Shown piece after piece: positions 35,750 to 44,014 of a stretch of DNA of 64,000 bases (its first letter is position 1; every line of letters begins with the position of its first letter). Both the position numbers and the translations under genes were made by a program. The notes beneath the pieces were generated by a model that worked only from the letters and a program-made list of their open reading frames with translations, searched no databases and was not told the origin of the DNA. Origin of the DNA: JBHOQX01 sp042408595 (GTDB lineage Bacteria > Chloroflexota > Chloroflexia > Chloroflexales > Roseiflexaceae); assembly GCA_042408595.1 (NCBI GenBank), contig JBHOQX010000098.1, positions 1 through 64,000 of the forward strand, in the 5' to 3' direction.

Positions 35750-37675
35750 TTATGCCGCAGCGCGCCGCGCCCGCCAGCGCTGCCGCAGGTAGGCAATGCC
35801 GTTGCGCTGGTAGACCAGCCACTCGATCACCAGCAGCGCCAGCGCCGCCGCCGCCAGCCAGCGCCAGATCTCGTGTCGCCCAACCCGCTCGCCGGTGCTG
35901 GCCACCTGCTGGCCGCTCATCTGCGCCACGTTCAGCTCGTCTTTGCGCGCGATCCGCGACTCCTCCGCCGAGAAGAGATTGACGGTGTAGCGTTGCCGTG
36001 CCAGCACCTGATCGCCGGCCCGCTGCTCGACGGTGTAGACGCCGAGCGCATCGGTGTCGGCATAGATCGCCTGGCCGTCGCCGGTCGGGCCGCGCGTCAC
36101 CTCCAGCGGGAGTTCCTGCCCGTCCGGGCGGGTGAGCCGCACCTCGGTCACCGTTTTATCCATCGGGATCGCCAGTGGCTGGCCCGGCACGAGTTGCGTC
36201 GCATCCGCGCCGCTGCCCGGCGCCAGGTAGCTCACGACATTTGAGATCAGGAGCGGGAAGGCCACCTGAAGCGGCAGGTCGGAGTTGCGCAGGTCGAACG
36301 CCAGGACAACCACGCGCCGGCCGTCCTTCTCGCCGGCGGCCAGCAGCGGCCCGCCGTCGCTGTCCACTACGGTTCGCGCCCAGGCGCCAGGCACAAGCCG
36401 GGCCGCCTTCAGCACGCTCACCTCGCTCAGACTGACATTCCGCAGCAGCGGGTCTTCGCCGGGGGCCGGGCGCAGCGGCGGGAACTCCAGCTCGCCCGTC
36501 ACCGAGAAGAACTCGGTCGAGCGCGGCGGCGCGATGAACAGCAGATTGCCGGCCGGCAGGGTCGGCGGCACCACCCGGTCGAAGATCGTCAGCGGCACCT
36601 GGGCGGCGGTCTCGGTGAAGGTCGTGGTGCTGGTCGGCGCGAGCGTCACCCGGATGCCGGGGAGCAGGCCCAGCGCTCGCTCGAGAAAGGTGTTGCCCGG
36701 CCCGACGATCCGCACCGTCGTGGCGCTGCCGCCGCTCCCCGCCGCCCACGCCCGGTCGTCCAGCGGCAACGCATCCGCCGCCTGGTCGCCCTCGCTCGCC
36801 AGGCGCGCCTCGGCGATGGCCACCTGCGCCGGGACATCCACCACGATCGCCTGGTCGCGCCCGGCGGGCAGATCGAGCTCGTAGGCGTTGAAGAGCGAAC
36901 CGTCGAGATAGATATCCATCCGGCGCGTCACCGGGTCGGGGCCGTAGTTGGTCGCCTGGGCGAAGAGCGTCTGGCCGGCGGGGCCGGGCTGGAGCGCCAG
37001 CGCGCTGATGGCGACATTGTCGCGCCGCGCCCCGATCGGGAAGTAGCGCACGGTCGCCGGCACCTTCAGGTCGGGTGGAATCTTAACATTGCCGTCGGAG
37101 ATGATCGCCACCTCGCTCTCGGCTTCGCGAGCGGCCAACGCCGAGGCGAGAGTGAGCGCCTGCGACAAATCGCTCCCGCCGCCGTTGCGCGGGGTGATGC
37201 CGTTGATCGCCTGGCGCAACTGGCGACGGTCGGTTGTCGCGGCGGCCGGCACGTCCATCTGGCCGCCGGCGGCGATCACCGTGGCGCGGCCGCCGTCCGG
37301 CAGTTGGTCGATCAGCGCGATCGCCTGGCGCTTGGCCGCGTCCAGCCGAGAGGGGGCGACATCGGTAGCGCTCATGCTGGCCGAGCGGTCGATGATCACG
37401 ATCAGGTTGCGCCCGGCGATTCCGGCAGTGCGGAAGAACGGCCGCGCGAGCGCGAAGACCAGCAGGGCGAGCAGGAGCAACTGGAGCAGCAGCAGGATGT
37501 TGCGCCGCAGCTTCTGCCACGGTGCGTTCGCCTCGACATCGCGCACCATCCGCTGCCAGAGGAAGGTGGATGACACGGAGCGATCTTCCCGCCGTAGCTT
37601 CAGCAGGTACATCGCGACGATGATCGGGGCCAGGATCAGCCCGCCGATGAGCGCAAGTGGAGCAAGGAGCGACAT
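35750..37675 (-). CDS. BatA-like membrane protein with VWA domain
   Basis: A 641-residue protein. It has the BatA N-terminal helix pair (LALIGGLILAPIIVAMYLLK, then ILLLLQLLLLALLVFALARP) and a VWA domain with MIDAS LIVIIDRSASMSATD (about 90-200). A long beta-rich extracytoplasmic part follows, and a C-terminal membrane helix (WLAAAALALLVIEWLVY). Such proteins form MoxR/DUF58/Bat complexes at the membrane, linked in other bacteria to stress resistance and to assembly of metal-containing enzymes. The role here is inferred from family and gene order. Confidence 0.88.
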   Translation of the reverse strand: MSLLAPLALIGGLILAPIIVAMYLLKLRREDRSVSSTFLWQRMVRDVEANAPWQKLRRNILLLLQLLLLALLVFALARPFFRTAGIAGRNLIVIIDRSASMSATDVAPSRLDAAKRQAIALIDQLPDGGRATVIAAGGQMDVPAAATTDRRQLRQAINGITPRNGGGSDLSQALTLASALAAREAESEVAIISDGNVKIPPDLKVPATVRYFPIGARRDNVAISALALQPGPAGQTLFAQATNYGPDPVTRRMDIYLDGSLFNAYELDLPAGRDQAIVVDVPAQVAIAEARLASEGDQAADALPLDDRAWAAGSGGSATTVRIVGPGNTFLERALGLLPGIRVTLAPTSTTTFTETAAQVPLTIFDRVVPPTLPAGNLLFIAPPRSTEFFSVTGELEFPPLRPAPGEDPLLRNVSLSEVSVLKAARLVPGAWARTVVDSDGGPLLAAGEKDGRRVVVLAFDLRNSDLPLQVAFPLLISNVVSYLAPGSGADATQLVPGQPLAIPMDKTVTEVRLTRPDGQELPLEVTRGPTGDGQAIYADTDALGVYTVEQRAGDQVLARQRYTVNLFSAEESRIARKDELNVAQMSGQQVASTGERVGRHEIWRWLAAAALALLVIEWLVYQRNGIAYLRQRWRARRAAA

Positions 37676-37726
37676 GGTTCGGGTCAGCGTTTAGGGTGCA
37701 ACGCTTCGCAGGGTAGCGTTCAAGGC

Positions 37727-37740
37727 GCAGCGTTCAGAGT
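37727..37740. repeat. GTTCAG-type dispersed repeat word
   Basis: GCAGCGTTCAGAGT in the spacer 37676-37805. The same 14-mer occurs at 57335-57348 inside the msrQ C-terminal coding sequence. The spacer has further GCGTTCA and GGGTGCAACG words. Confidence 0.6.
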
Positions 37741-37805
37741 TGAAGCCCAAGGTTTCACATGGAGCTATATCCGCACCTGTGAACCCTTCACGTTGCATTT
37801 TAAAC

Positions 37806-38684
37806 TTATCGTAGTACGGCACGTTTGCGCAGATTCGACAGCACAAACTCCTCGATCGGTACCGCGGTATCGACCGCGATGTAGTTGATGCCGCGCCCGA
37901 TGCAATAGCTCTCGATCTCGTGGCGCCACGCCGCAAGCGTCTCCTCGTAGCGGCGGAGCGTGTCGAGGTCGGCGGTGATCTCGACCGGCTCGCCGCCCTC
38001 GGCGTCGATCAGGCGGAAGTCGCCCTCCAGTTCGGGGCGCAGCTCCTGTGGCGCCAACACATGGAGCACCGTGATCTCGAACTGCCGTGCCAGAAGCGAG
38101 CGCAGGGCGTCGCGCCAGCCAGCATCCATCATGTCGGAGCACAGCAGCAGCGGGCCGGCGTTGCGCGCCATCTGCATGTAGCGCTTGCAGGTGGCGGCCA
38201 GGTCGCCGCGGCCGACGGCCGGCAGCCGCTCGAGAAAGGCGAAGAGTGGGAAGGCGCCGCGCTTGCCGCGCACGCCGGGAAGCTGCTGCCCGGCCCCCTG
38301 CCCGAAGGCCGTCACCGTCACCCGGTCCAGGCGCGAGAGGGTGATGTAGCCGAACGCGCCGGCGAGCCGCTTGGCGTACAGCAGCTTGTTCGGGCTGCCC
38401 CAGTTCATCGAGGCGCTGGTGTCCACCAGCAGATGCAGCGTCAACTCCTCCTCGGCGACGAACAGCTTGAGAAAGATGCGCTCCATCCGGGCATACAGGT
38501 TCCAGTCGATCTGGCGAATATCGTCGCCGGCGGTGTAGGGCCGGAAGTCGGCGAATTCGACCGACGCGCCGCGGCGCGGGCTGCGCCGCTCGCCCTGGAT
38601 ATCGCCCGGCATCGGCCGGCGCGTGATCAGCGCCATCCGGTCGAGCTTGCGCAGAAAGGCTGGGTCGAAGAGGGGCTCTGGCAT
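37806..38684 (-). CDS. DUF58 domain protein
   Basis: A 292-residue protein starting MPEPLFDPAFLRKLDRMALI; a GTG seven codons upstream (38705) is an alternative. It has the DUF58 hallmark YTAGDDIRQIDWNLYAR and then a VWA-like domain with MIDAS LLVDTSASMNW. DUF58 proteins accompany MoxR ATPases and VWA proteins as adaptors. There is no membrane helix, so it should sit on the cytoplasmic side. It is separated from moxR by 173 bases that contain a hairpin and repeat-like DNA. Confidence 0.88.
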   Translation of the reverse strand: MPEPLFDPAFLRKLDRMALITRRPMPGDIQGERRSPRRGASVEFADFRPYTAGDDIRQIDWNLYARMERIFLKLFVAEEELTLHLLVDTSASMNWGSPNKLLYAKRLAGAFGYITLSRLDRVTVTAFGQGAGQQLPGVRGKRGAFPLFAFLERLPAVGRGDLAATCKRYMQMARNAGPLLLCSDMMDAGWRDALRSLLARQFEITVLHVLAPQELRPELEGDFRLIDAEGGEPVEITADLDTLRRYEETLAAWRHEIESYCIGRGINYIAVDTAVPIEEFVLSNLRKRAVLR

Positions 38685-38715
38685 GAGTATGATGAGTACC
38701 GCCACGCGGGCGGTG

Positions 38716-38758
38716 GCGTCTGGGGGGTCTGCGGCCTCCTACTGCCCCCGCCAGACGC
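38716..38758. promoter_or_regulatory. GC-rich hairpin between moxR and DUF58 genes
   Basis: GCGTCTGG / CCAGACGC 8-bp arms, extended inward by G-runs and C-runs with one bulge. The 17-base loop is CT-rich. It may tune expression between the two genes. Downstream bases 38765-38850 look like a decayed family R repeat. Confidence 0.45.
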
Positions 38759-38857
38759 GCTACAGACAGCCTCGCGGGAAAGGTTCGGAGGACGGAGGCC
38801 CTCATACACTTTTTTTCGGCGCGAGGCCGCGGGGCGGCGCGGCCCCTCCGCCCAGCA

Positions 38858-39856
38858 TCAATCCGTCTTCACCGTTTCGACGATCTGCCGGATGATATCA
38901 TCGGGCGCGATACCTTCGGCCTGGGCCTCGAAGTTCAGGATCACGCGATGGCGCAGCGCCGGCAAAGCGGCCAGTTTCAGGTCGGCGAAGGCGACGTTAT
39001 AGCGGCCGTCGAGCAGCGCCATGATCTTGCCGGCCAGGATCAGCGCCTGCATGCCGCGCGGGCTGGCGCCGTAGCGCACGTACTGGCGCGTCACCGCCGG
39101 CGAGTCGCGGTCTTCCGGGTGGGTCGCGGTCACCAGCCGGGCGGCGTAGGCCAGCACGTGGCTGGCGATCGGGACGCTGCGGGCGAGCTGCTGCATCTCC
39201 AGAATCATCGCGCCGGTCGCGATCTTGCGTGGTTGCGGCGCGCGCGCCCCGGTCGTTCGGTTAGCGATCTCGACCAGCTCGGCGGCGCTGGGGAACGGCA
39301 CCAGGATTTTGAAGAAGAAGCGGTCGAGCTGCGCCTCGGGCAGCGGGTAGGTACCCTCCATCTCCAGCGGGTTCTGCGTCGCCAGCACGAAGAACGGGCT
39401 TTCGAGCTTGTGAATGGTTTTGGCGACGGTGACCGTCCGCTCTTGCATCGCCTCCAGCAGCGCGCTCTGGGTCTTGGGCGTGGCGCGATTGATCTCGTCC
39501 GCCAGCACCAGGTTGGCGAAGATCGGCCCGCGCTCGAAACGGAAGCTCTTGTGGCCGGCGCTATCCTCGCTGATCAGTGTGGTACCGATGATATCCGCCG
39601 GCATCAGGTCGGGCGTAAATTGCACGCGGCTGAAGGAGCAGTCGATCACATCGGCCAGCGTGCGGACGAGCGTGGTCTTCGCCAGGCCCGGCACACCTTC
39701 CAGCAACGCATTGCCGCCGGCCAGCAGCGTGATCAGCGTCTGACGGATCAGGTCGCGCTGGCCGACGATGACCTGGCCGACTTCGGCCTCGATCGCCAGC
39801 GAGCGCTGGCGGAACTCCTCCGGGTTGATGCGATAGCCCGGCTGTGCAGCTGTCAT
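38858..39856 (-). CDS. MoxR-family AAA ATPase
   Basis: A 332-residue cytoplasmic AAA chaperone. Walker A is GVPGLAKTTLVRTLAD, Walker B LVLADEINRATPKTQSALLE, sensor 1 FVLATQNPLEMEG, and sensor 2 RYGASPRGMQALI. MoxR ATPases remodel VWA-containing partners, which are encoded directly downstream. The start at 39856 follows GAGGAACG; the frame runs on to 39955 but overlaps the small membrane protein gene and has no site. It is the central gene of the cluster. Confidence 0.93.
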   Translation of the reverse strand: MTAAQPGYRINPEEFRQRSLAIEAEVGQVIVGQRDLIRQTLITLLAGGNALLEGVPGLAKTTLVRTLADVIDCSFSRVQFTPDLMPADIIGTTLISEDSAGHKSFRFERGPIFANLVLADEINRATPKTQSALLEAMQERTVTVAKTIHKLESPFFVLATQNPLEMEGTYPLPEAQLDRFFFKILVPFPSAAELVEIANRTTGARAPQPRKIATGAMILEMQQLARSVPIASHVLAYAARLVTATHPEDRDSPAVTRQYVRYGASPRGMQALILAGKIMALLDGRYNVAFADLKLAALPALRHRVILNFEAQAEGIAPDDIIRQIVETVKTD

Positions 39857-39888
39857 GGGTCGTTCCTCAGATGGACGGGGCGCGTGGT

Positions 39889-40089
39889 TCAGACGCTCGC
39901 CAGCGCGATCGTCCGTACCGTCAGCCCGATAGCGATGATGATCAGCGCAAGCCACGACAGCGCGGTGATCGCGAATGTCACGGCCAGCGTGTTGCTCGAG
40001 AGATTGAAGCGCCGGACTCCCCAGACCATCACGATGGTGCCAAACAGAACAACCGCCGCAAGGGCGGCCTCAACGATCCAGACCTCCAT
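39889..40089 (-). CDS. Small membrane protein of the VWA cluster
   Basis: A 66-residue protein with two predicted membrane helices (EAALAAVVLFGTIVMVWGV; LAVTFAITALSWLALIIIAI) joined by a short polar loop. A GAGGGATGG site precedes the ATG. It lies 32 bases upstream of moxR on the same strand. No family is recognised; it may anchor the complex. Confidence 0.7.
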   Translation of the reverse strand: MEVWIVEAALAAVVLFGTIVMVWGVRRFNLSSNTLAVTFAITALSWLALIIIAIGLTVRTIALASV

Positions 40090-40162
40090 GAACCATCCCT
40101 CGCCCCGCGCGCCGTGGCGCGGCGGCCTCCTGCCAATGAGTCGTTGGGTGGAAAGAGGTGCG

Positions 40163-40218
40163 CGGTGATCCGGCCGGCCTGGCCGATGGGGACAGCGCTG
40201 TCCGTTCCATGATCACCG
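40163..40218. promoter_or_regulatory. Nested inverted repeats predicting a three-way junction
   Basis: Outer arms CGGTGATC (40163-40170) and GATCACCG (40211-40218) are perfect. Inside are two hairpins: CGGCC-GGCCT-GGCCG (40171-40185) and GGACA-GCGC-TGTCC (40190-40203). The spacer lies between the Gln-rich membrane protein gene and the 66-residue gene, within the transcript of the cluster. It could be an attenuator, a processing signal or a small structured RNA. Confidence 0.5.
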
Positions 40219-40240
40219 ACGTTCCGCAATGGCTGCTCAT

Positions 40241-41905
40241 CTAGCGTCTCGGTTCCAGTTGCGTGAAGTACTCACGCACATAATCTTTCAGATGCGGCGG
40301 AATCGCGCTCTGGTCGAGCGCCTCGCCGGCCGCGCGCTGGTACTGCGGCAGCACCTGCTGATAGGGCACGAGCGAATCGTTTCGCACGCCGGGCAGATTG
40401 CTCTGGCCCTGTTGCGTCTGCACCTGGCCGCCCGGGCCCTGCTGGCCCTGTATCTGGCTCTGCTCGCCGCCCTGAGTCCGCGGCGCGTACGGCTGGTAGA
40501 CCAGGTCGCGCTGGCCGGTGCCACGGCCACTGCCGTTGTTCCCATGATTCGGGTCGACGTGCGACTGGCCGCCCTGCCCCTGGCCCAGGTTGCTGGCGTT
40601 CGAGCCGCCAGTCTGGGGGTTGTTCGGCTGGCCCTGGCCGCGCTGACCCTGCCCCGGCTGCCCCTGCTGGCCCTGCTGCCCCTGCTGGCTTTGGCCCTGT
40701 TGCCCCTGTTGCCCCTGTTGCCCCTGCTGGCCCTGCTGGCCCTGCTGGCCTTGTTGCCCCTGCTGGCCCTGTTGCTGCCGGCCGGCCTGGGTCACGGTCT
40801 GGCGGCCCTGCTGCATCTGGGCGATGCTGCGCTGAACCGCCTGCTGGTTCGCGAGCTGCTGTTGCGCCTGCTGGACGCTCTGCGCTGCCTGATTGAGCGC
40901 CTGCTGCGCCTGGGGCACATTGTTCTGCTGCAGGGCCTGAGCGGCCTGTGCGAGGCTCTGGGCCGTCTGCGGCGCGCTTTGCGCGAGTTGCGCCGCCTGC
41001 TGGCTGAGGCTCTGCGCCGCCTGCTGGCGCTGCTCCGGCGTCATCTGATCCAGCCGGTTCGCGAGGTCGCGCAGTTGCTGCATCGCCTGCTGCAGGTCCG
41101 GCCGGGCCGCCGGCTGCTGCCCCGCAGCGGATTGAAGATTGCGCGCGAGTTGCTCCAGCGCCGCGCGCCGCGCATCGGCGTTCGGGTCGAGCTTCTGCTG
41201 CAGCCGGGCTTCGGCCGTGGACAGGTCGGCCAGGGCCTTCGCCCGGTCGCCGGGGTTCTCGCGCAGGCGGCGCTCCAGTTCGGCGAGCTGCTTCAGCAAC
41301 TCTTCGCGGTCCTGCGGCGAGAGCGCCTGTTCCTGCGCGATCTGCTGCTGGAGCTCCTTGACCTGCGCCGCCGTCTGCTGGAGCGCCTGCTTCACCTGGG
41401 CGCGCTCGGTCAGTTTCTGGGTCTGCGGGTTCGGCAGGAGCGCCAGGGCGATTGCGGCCGCCAGCGGCAGCAGCGCCATCGCCAGCGCCCGCCGGTCCAC
41501 CGCCAGCGGCAGCATCCGCGGCCGCAGGCCCTCGGCGTGGGCGCGGGCATCCGACTGCTGGTCGGCATCCAGCGCGCCATCGCCCTGCAGTTCGAGCGCT
41601 GTCGACAGGCGCTCGCGCAGGCCAAGCGCCGCATCCACCCGCTGCGCGGCCCGCACCAGCGGCAGGGGGCGCAGCAGCAGGTAGCCGAGCATGGCGAGCA
41701 GCCAGGCGAGGAGCGGCGCGGCCGTCCATAGCAGCAGGTTCGAGATCGGCATGAGCCTCCCGGCGAGCTGGGTCAGCGCGGCGGCCAGGAACGGCAGCCA
41801 CAATGTCCGGCTGGCGAGCAGCAGCGTATCGCGCAGCCGCAGCCGCGAAGCCATCGGGCGGAGCCGCCGCCGGATATCCGATTGTGCCGGAAGTGCGTGG
41901 GCCAT
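40241..41905 (-). CDS. Membrane protein with long Gln-rich coiled coil and GQQ repeats
   Basis: A 554-residue protein. Two or three membrane helices lie in the first 170 residues (LWLPFLAAALTQLAGRL; LLWTAAPLLAWLLAMLGYLL; MALLPLAAAIALALLP). A long extracytoplasmic coiled coil rich in Gln and Ala follows (about 185-385). Then comes a QQG triplet tract (about 385-420), a Gly/Asn/Gln-rich linker, and a compact C-terminus (LPQYQRAAGEALDQSAIPPH). The layout recalls DUF4175-type proteins. The start at 41905 is uncertain because no good ribosome site is seen; the frame is open to 42028. It heads the cluster with the zinc-ribbon gene and may be a spacer-like partner of the VWA proteins. Confidence 0.75.
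   Translation of the reverse strand: MAHALPAQSDIRRRLRPMASRLRLRDTLLLASRTLWLPFLAAALTQLAGRLMPISNLLLWTAAPLLAWLLAMLGYLLLRPLPLVRAAQRVDAALGLRERLSTALELQGDGALDADQQSDARAHAEGLRPRMLPLAVDRRALAMALLPLAAAIALALLPNPQTQKLTERAQVKQALQQTAAQVKELQQQIAQEQALSPQDREELLKQLAELERRLRENPGDRAKALADLSTAEARLQQKLDPNADARRAALEQLARNLQSAAGQQPAARPDLQQAMQQLRDLANRLDQMTPEQRQQAAQSLSQQAAQLAQSAPQTAQSLAQAAQALQQNNVPQAQQALNQAAQSVQQAQQQLANQQAVQRSIAQMQQGRQTVTQAGRQQQGQQGQQGQQGQQGQQGQQGQQGQQGQSQQGQQGQQGQPGQGQRGQGQPNNPQTGGSNASNLGQGQGGQSHVDPNHGNNGSGRGTGQRDLVYQPYAPRTQGGEQSQIQGQQGPGGQVQTQQGQSNLPGVRNDSLVPYQQVLPQYQRAAGEALDQSAIPPHLKDYVREYFTQLEPRR
40658..40778. repeat. 9-bp degenerate tandem repeat encoding QQG units
   Basis: Alternating CCCTGCTGG and CCCTGTTGC units on the plus strand; on the coding minus strand they give repeated Gly-Gln-Gln. 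The number of units is likely to vary between strains by slippage. Confidence 0.75.
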
Positions 41906-41929
41906 GGCGGTTTCTAGCGCGTCATCTGG

Positions 41930-42075
41930 CGAAAGGCGAATGGTGGGCGATGGATGATGGACGAATGCTAGCCTGGCTCTGGTCACAGTCGTCCCATCGC
42001 TGTCGGGCCTACGTTCGTCGTTTGTCACTCGTCAATGGACGGTGGACGAAAACCCGGGATGGCTATGCCAGACAT
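41930..42075. repeat. GGACG-type intergenic repeat spacer
   Basis: Non-coding spacer with GGATGATGGACGAATG, GACGGTGGACG and ATGGCTATGCC. The last two words recur at 24755-24860. No gene is seen here. Confidence 0.5.
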
Positions 42076-42151
42076 GCCTACAGACGACTTGCTTCCCTGC
42101 CGCTTGTCCTTCGTCATCTACAAGGACGGGCGAGCGCCGTACGATGTTCCA

Positions 42152-42562
42152 CTACTCATCGATCCGCCGCCAGAACGAATGCTCGACGATCTTGCGGCGC
42201 CCATCGCCGCTGTCCCAAATCTCGACGATCCGCTGGCTGATGATTGTGACGATGCTGGCGTCGTCCGAGGGCGGGGTGATGGCGCGCTTCGCCGGCGAGA
42301 TCGCCCGCGTAGGCGCGCGGCCGGCCTCTATCCGCCCGCGCAGCCAGGCCAGGCCGGCCTCCGCCGCGAGCGCCGCCGCGCTGATGGCGACCGTGCGCCC
42401 AAGCTGCTTCCAGGTGACGGGCAGAGTCTTCCCCGCGATCACCAACGGAGCGTCGCTGTGACGGGCCAGCATCTGCCGTTCGAGCGGCGCGCCGCAGCGG
42501 GCGCAGAAACGGGCGTCCAGCAGGTTCCCCTCGGAACAGGATGGACAGATGCGCTCGACCAT
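42152..42562 (-). CDS. Zinc-ribbon protein with a C-terminal unknown domain
   Basis: A 136-residue protein. The N-terminus has two Cys pairs (CPSCSEGNLLDARFCARCG) that form a zinc ribbon. A hydrophobic stretch (TVAISAAALAAEAGLAWLRG, about 55-75) may be one membrane helix. The C-terminal 50 residues (ASIVTIISQRIVEIWDSGDG) look like a short beta strand pair. It is the first gene of the minus-strand cluster and follows an extended -10 promoter. No function is assigned. Confidence 0.7.
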   Translation of the reverse strand: MVERICPSCSEGNLLDARFCARCGAPLERQMLARHSDAPLVIAGKTLPVTWKQLGRTVAISAAALAAEAGLAWLRGRIEAGRAPTRAISPAKRAITPPSDDASIVTIISQRIVEIWDSGDGRRKIVEHSFWRRIDE

Positions 42563-42610
42563 CGGATGCTCCTTCAGCCGGGCTCAGCGGATGGCAGGCT
42601 TTAGTCAGGC

Positions 42611-42619
42611 AGTATACCA
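42611..42619 (-). promoter_or_regulatory. Extended -10 promoter at the head of the VWA cluster
   Basis: TGGTATACT on the minus strand, 49 bases before the ATG at 42562. Confidence 0.6.
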
Positions 42620-42759
42620 CACAACCCTCGCGCTGGCCTGCCTGGGGCACCTTCTCACCAATTCCTCATCCAGCAACGGATGACGCCAAGGGCGACCGCA
42701 AGCATTCTTCTGTGCCCCACCTGGAGCAGAGGCATGCCCGACACGCGCGCTCCTCCAGC

Positions 42760-43803
42760 TCAAGCCATCTCCCGCACAAACGGCAGCTCCACCACCTCGG
42801 CAGACATGTCCGCCCCGGCGACGCGGAGCACGGTCCCCGGTGTGGCCGAGGCGACCCGCACATACCCGAGGCCGATCGGGCCGAAGCGGGGCGAGACGAC
42901 GGCGCTCGTCAAGTCGCCAGCCTCCTTGCTGCCAGCCTCCAAGTGGGCCGGGAGCGCCAACCCGGCCAGCGAGCGGACGAACGCCTCCTGACCCTCGCCG
43001 CCTGCCGGCCGCCCGTCGTCCGGTCGCAGTCGCAGGCCCATCAGACGTTTCGCCAGCCGCCCTCGGCTATCCATCCGCGCGATGATCTCCTGCCCGACAT
43101 AGCACCCCTTGGTAAAGCTGATCGCATCGCGCAGGCCGGCTTCCAGCGGAATGTACTCCTGACTCAGTTCGCGCCCGAACGCGCCGTACCCCTGCTCGAC
43201 CCGCAGCGCCTCGAAGTCCTCCGGCGAGAGCTGGACGGCCTGGGCCGCCAGCATGACTCGGGTTGCTGCCAGGCGCGCTGCCGGAACCAGCAGGGTGTAG
43301 CCGGCTCCGCCGATCGGCTCGCGCCGCATAACCAGGGCGCCCTCCGCCCCCGCGATGATGCCCCACGGCGCCAGGCCGACGGCGCTCGGCTGGGCGAGCG
43401 CCGCCAACGCCGCCGCAGCCTCCGGGCCATAGAGCGCAAACTGCCCGTGGCTGCGGCCCGCTGGCTCGAGCGTCACCTGGTCGTTGAAGAAGATGTTCTT
43501 GCGCAGGTGGCCGAAGACCAGCGGCCCCTGGCCGGGGCTGGTGATCAGCAGCAGCGCGTCGTCGAGCGCGTAGACGTGGAGCAGGTCGATGATCCGGCCG
43601 ATCGGTGTGGTGAGCACCGTGCGCGCCCCCTCGCCGGGCCGCAGCCGCGCGATATCGTTGGTCGAGAGGCGGTGCAGCAGCGCCGCACGGTCGCGTCCGC
43701 GCATAAAGATGCGCCCACGCTCCGGCTCCTCCAGGAACACCACGCCGCTAAGGGCTGCGTCGTACGACGACGCGTGAGGGGTGAGCAACGCGGAACGGTC
43801 CAT
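42760..43803 (-). CDS. YgfZ/GcvT-like folate-binding protein (CAF17 type)
   Basis: A 347-residue protein. The signature KGCYVGQEIIARMDSRG, with its conserved Cys, marks the YgfZ/CAF17 family, which uses folate in the repair or assembly of iron-sulfur enzymes such as MiaB. The N-terminal part has the GcvT-like LHRLSTNDIARLRPGEG. The start at 43803 follows AGGAGG by 11 bases; an in-frame ATG further upstream (43830) lacks a site. A promoter with TGGTATGAT lies 34 bases before it. Confidence 0.88.
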   Translation of the reverse strand: MDRSALLTPHASSYDAALSGVVFLEEPERGRIFMRGRDRAALLHRLSTNDIARLRPGEGARTVLTTPIGRIIDLLHVYALDDALLLITSPGQGPLVFGHLRKNIFFNDQVTLEPAGRSHGQFALYGPEAAAALAALAQPSAVGLAPWGIIAGAEGALVMRREPIGGAGYTLLVPAARLAATRVMLAAQAVQLSPEDFEALRVEQGYGAFGRELSQEYIPLEAGLRDAISFTKGCYVGQEIIARMDSRGRLAKRLMGLRLRPDDGRPAGGEGQEAFVRSLAGLALPAHLEAGSKEAGDLTSAVVSPRFGPIGLGYVRVASATPGTVLRVAGADMSAEVVELPFVREMA

Positions 43804-43836
43804 GATTGCGTCTTCCTCCTGTGCGCGCATCAACGC

Positions 43837-43845
43837 ATCATACCA
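43837..43845 (-). promoter_or_regulatory. Extended -10 promoter of the YgfZ-like gene
   Basis: TGGTATGAT on the minus strand, 34 bases before the ATG at 43803. Confidence 0.5.
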
Positions 43846-43920
43846 TCTGCCGCGCCGCTTCGCCAATCAGTACTACCTCGGCGCGGCACGTATGGCCTAT
43901 TCACAGCGGTAATAGCCGCA

Positions 43921-43929
43921 TGCTATAGT
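43921..43929 (+). promoter_or_regulatory. Extended -10 promoter of the phosphorelay group
   Basis: TGCTATAGT, about 86 bases before the ATG at 44015; divergent from the YgfZ-like promoter. Confidence 0.5.
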
Positions 43930-44014
43930 GCGAACGCGGTACCGCGTCCCGCGGCTGCCGCATCCGCGGGCTCCGCACGCGGGCCAGTCGCCAGCGCGCT
44001 GTATCGAGGCCGGT

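Noticed and set aside
40640..40790. CRISPR-like repeat array
   Set aside because: The repeats are 9-bp units without spacers and encode Gly-Gln-Gln in a real gene.
40229..41731. A 500-codon plus-strand frame full of Leu opposite the Gln-rich membrane protein
   Set aside because: The Leu runs are the reverse strand of Gln/Ala repeat codons (CTG/CAG). The minus-strand frame has the expected domain order and cluster context.
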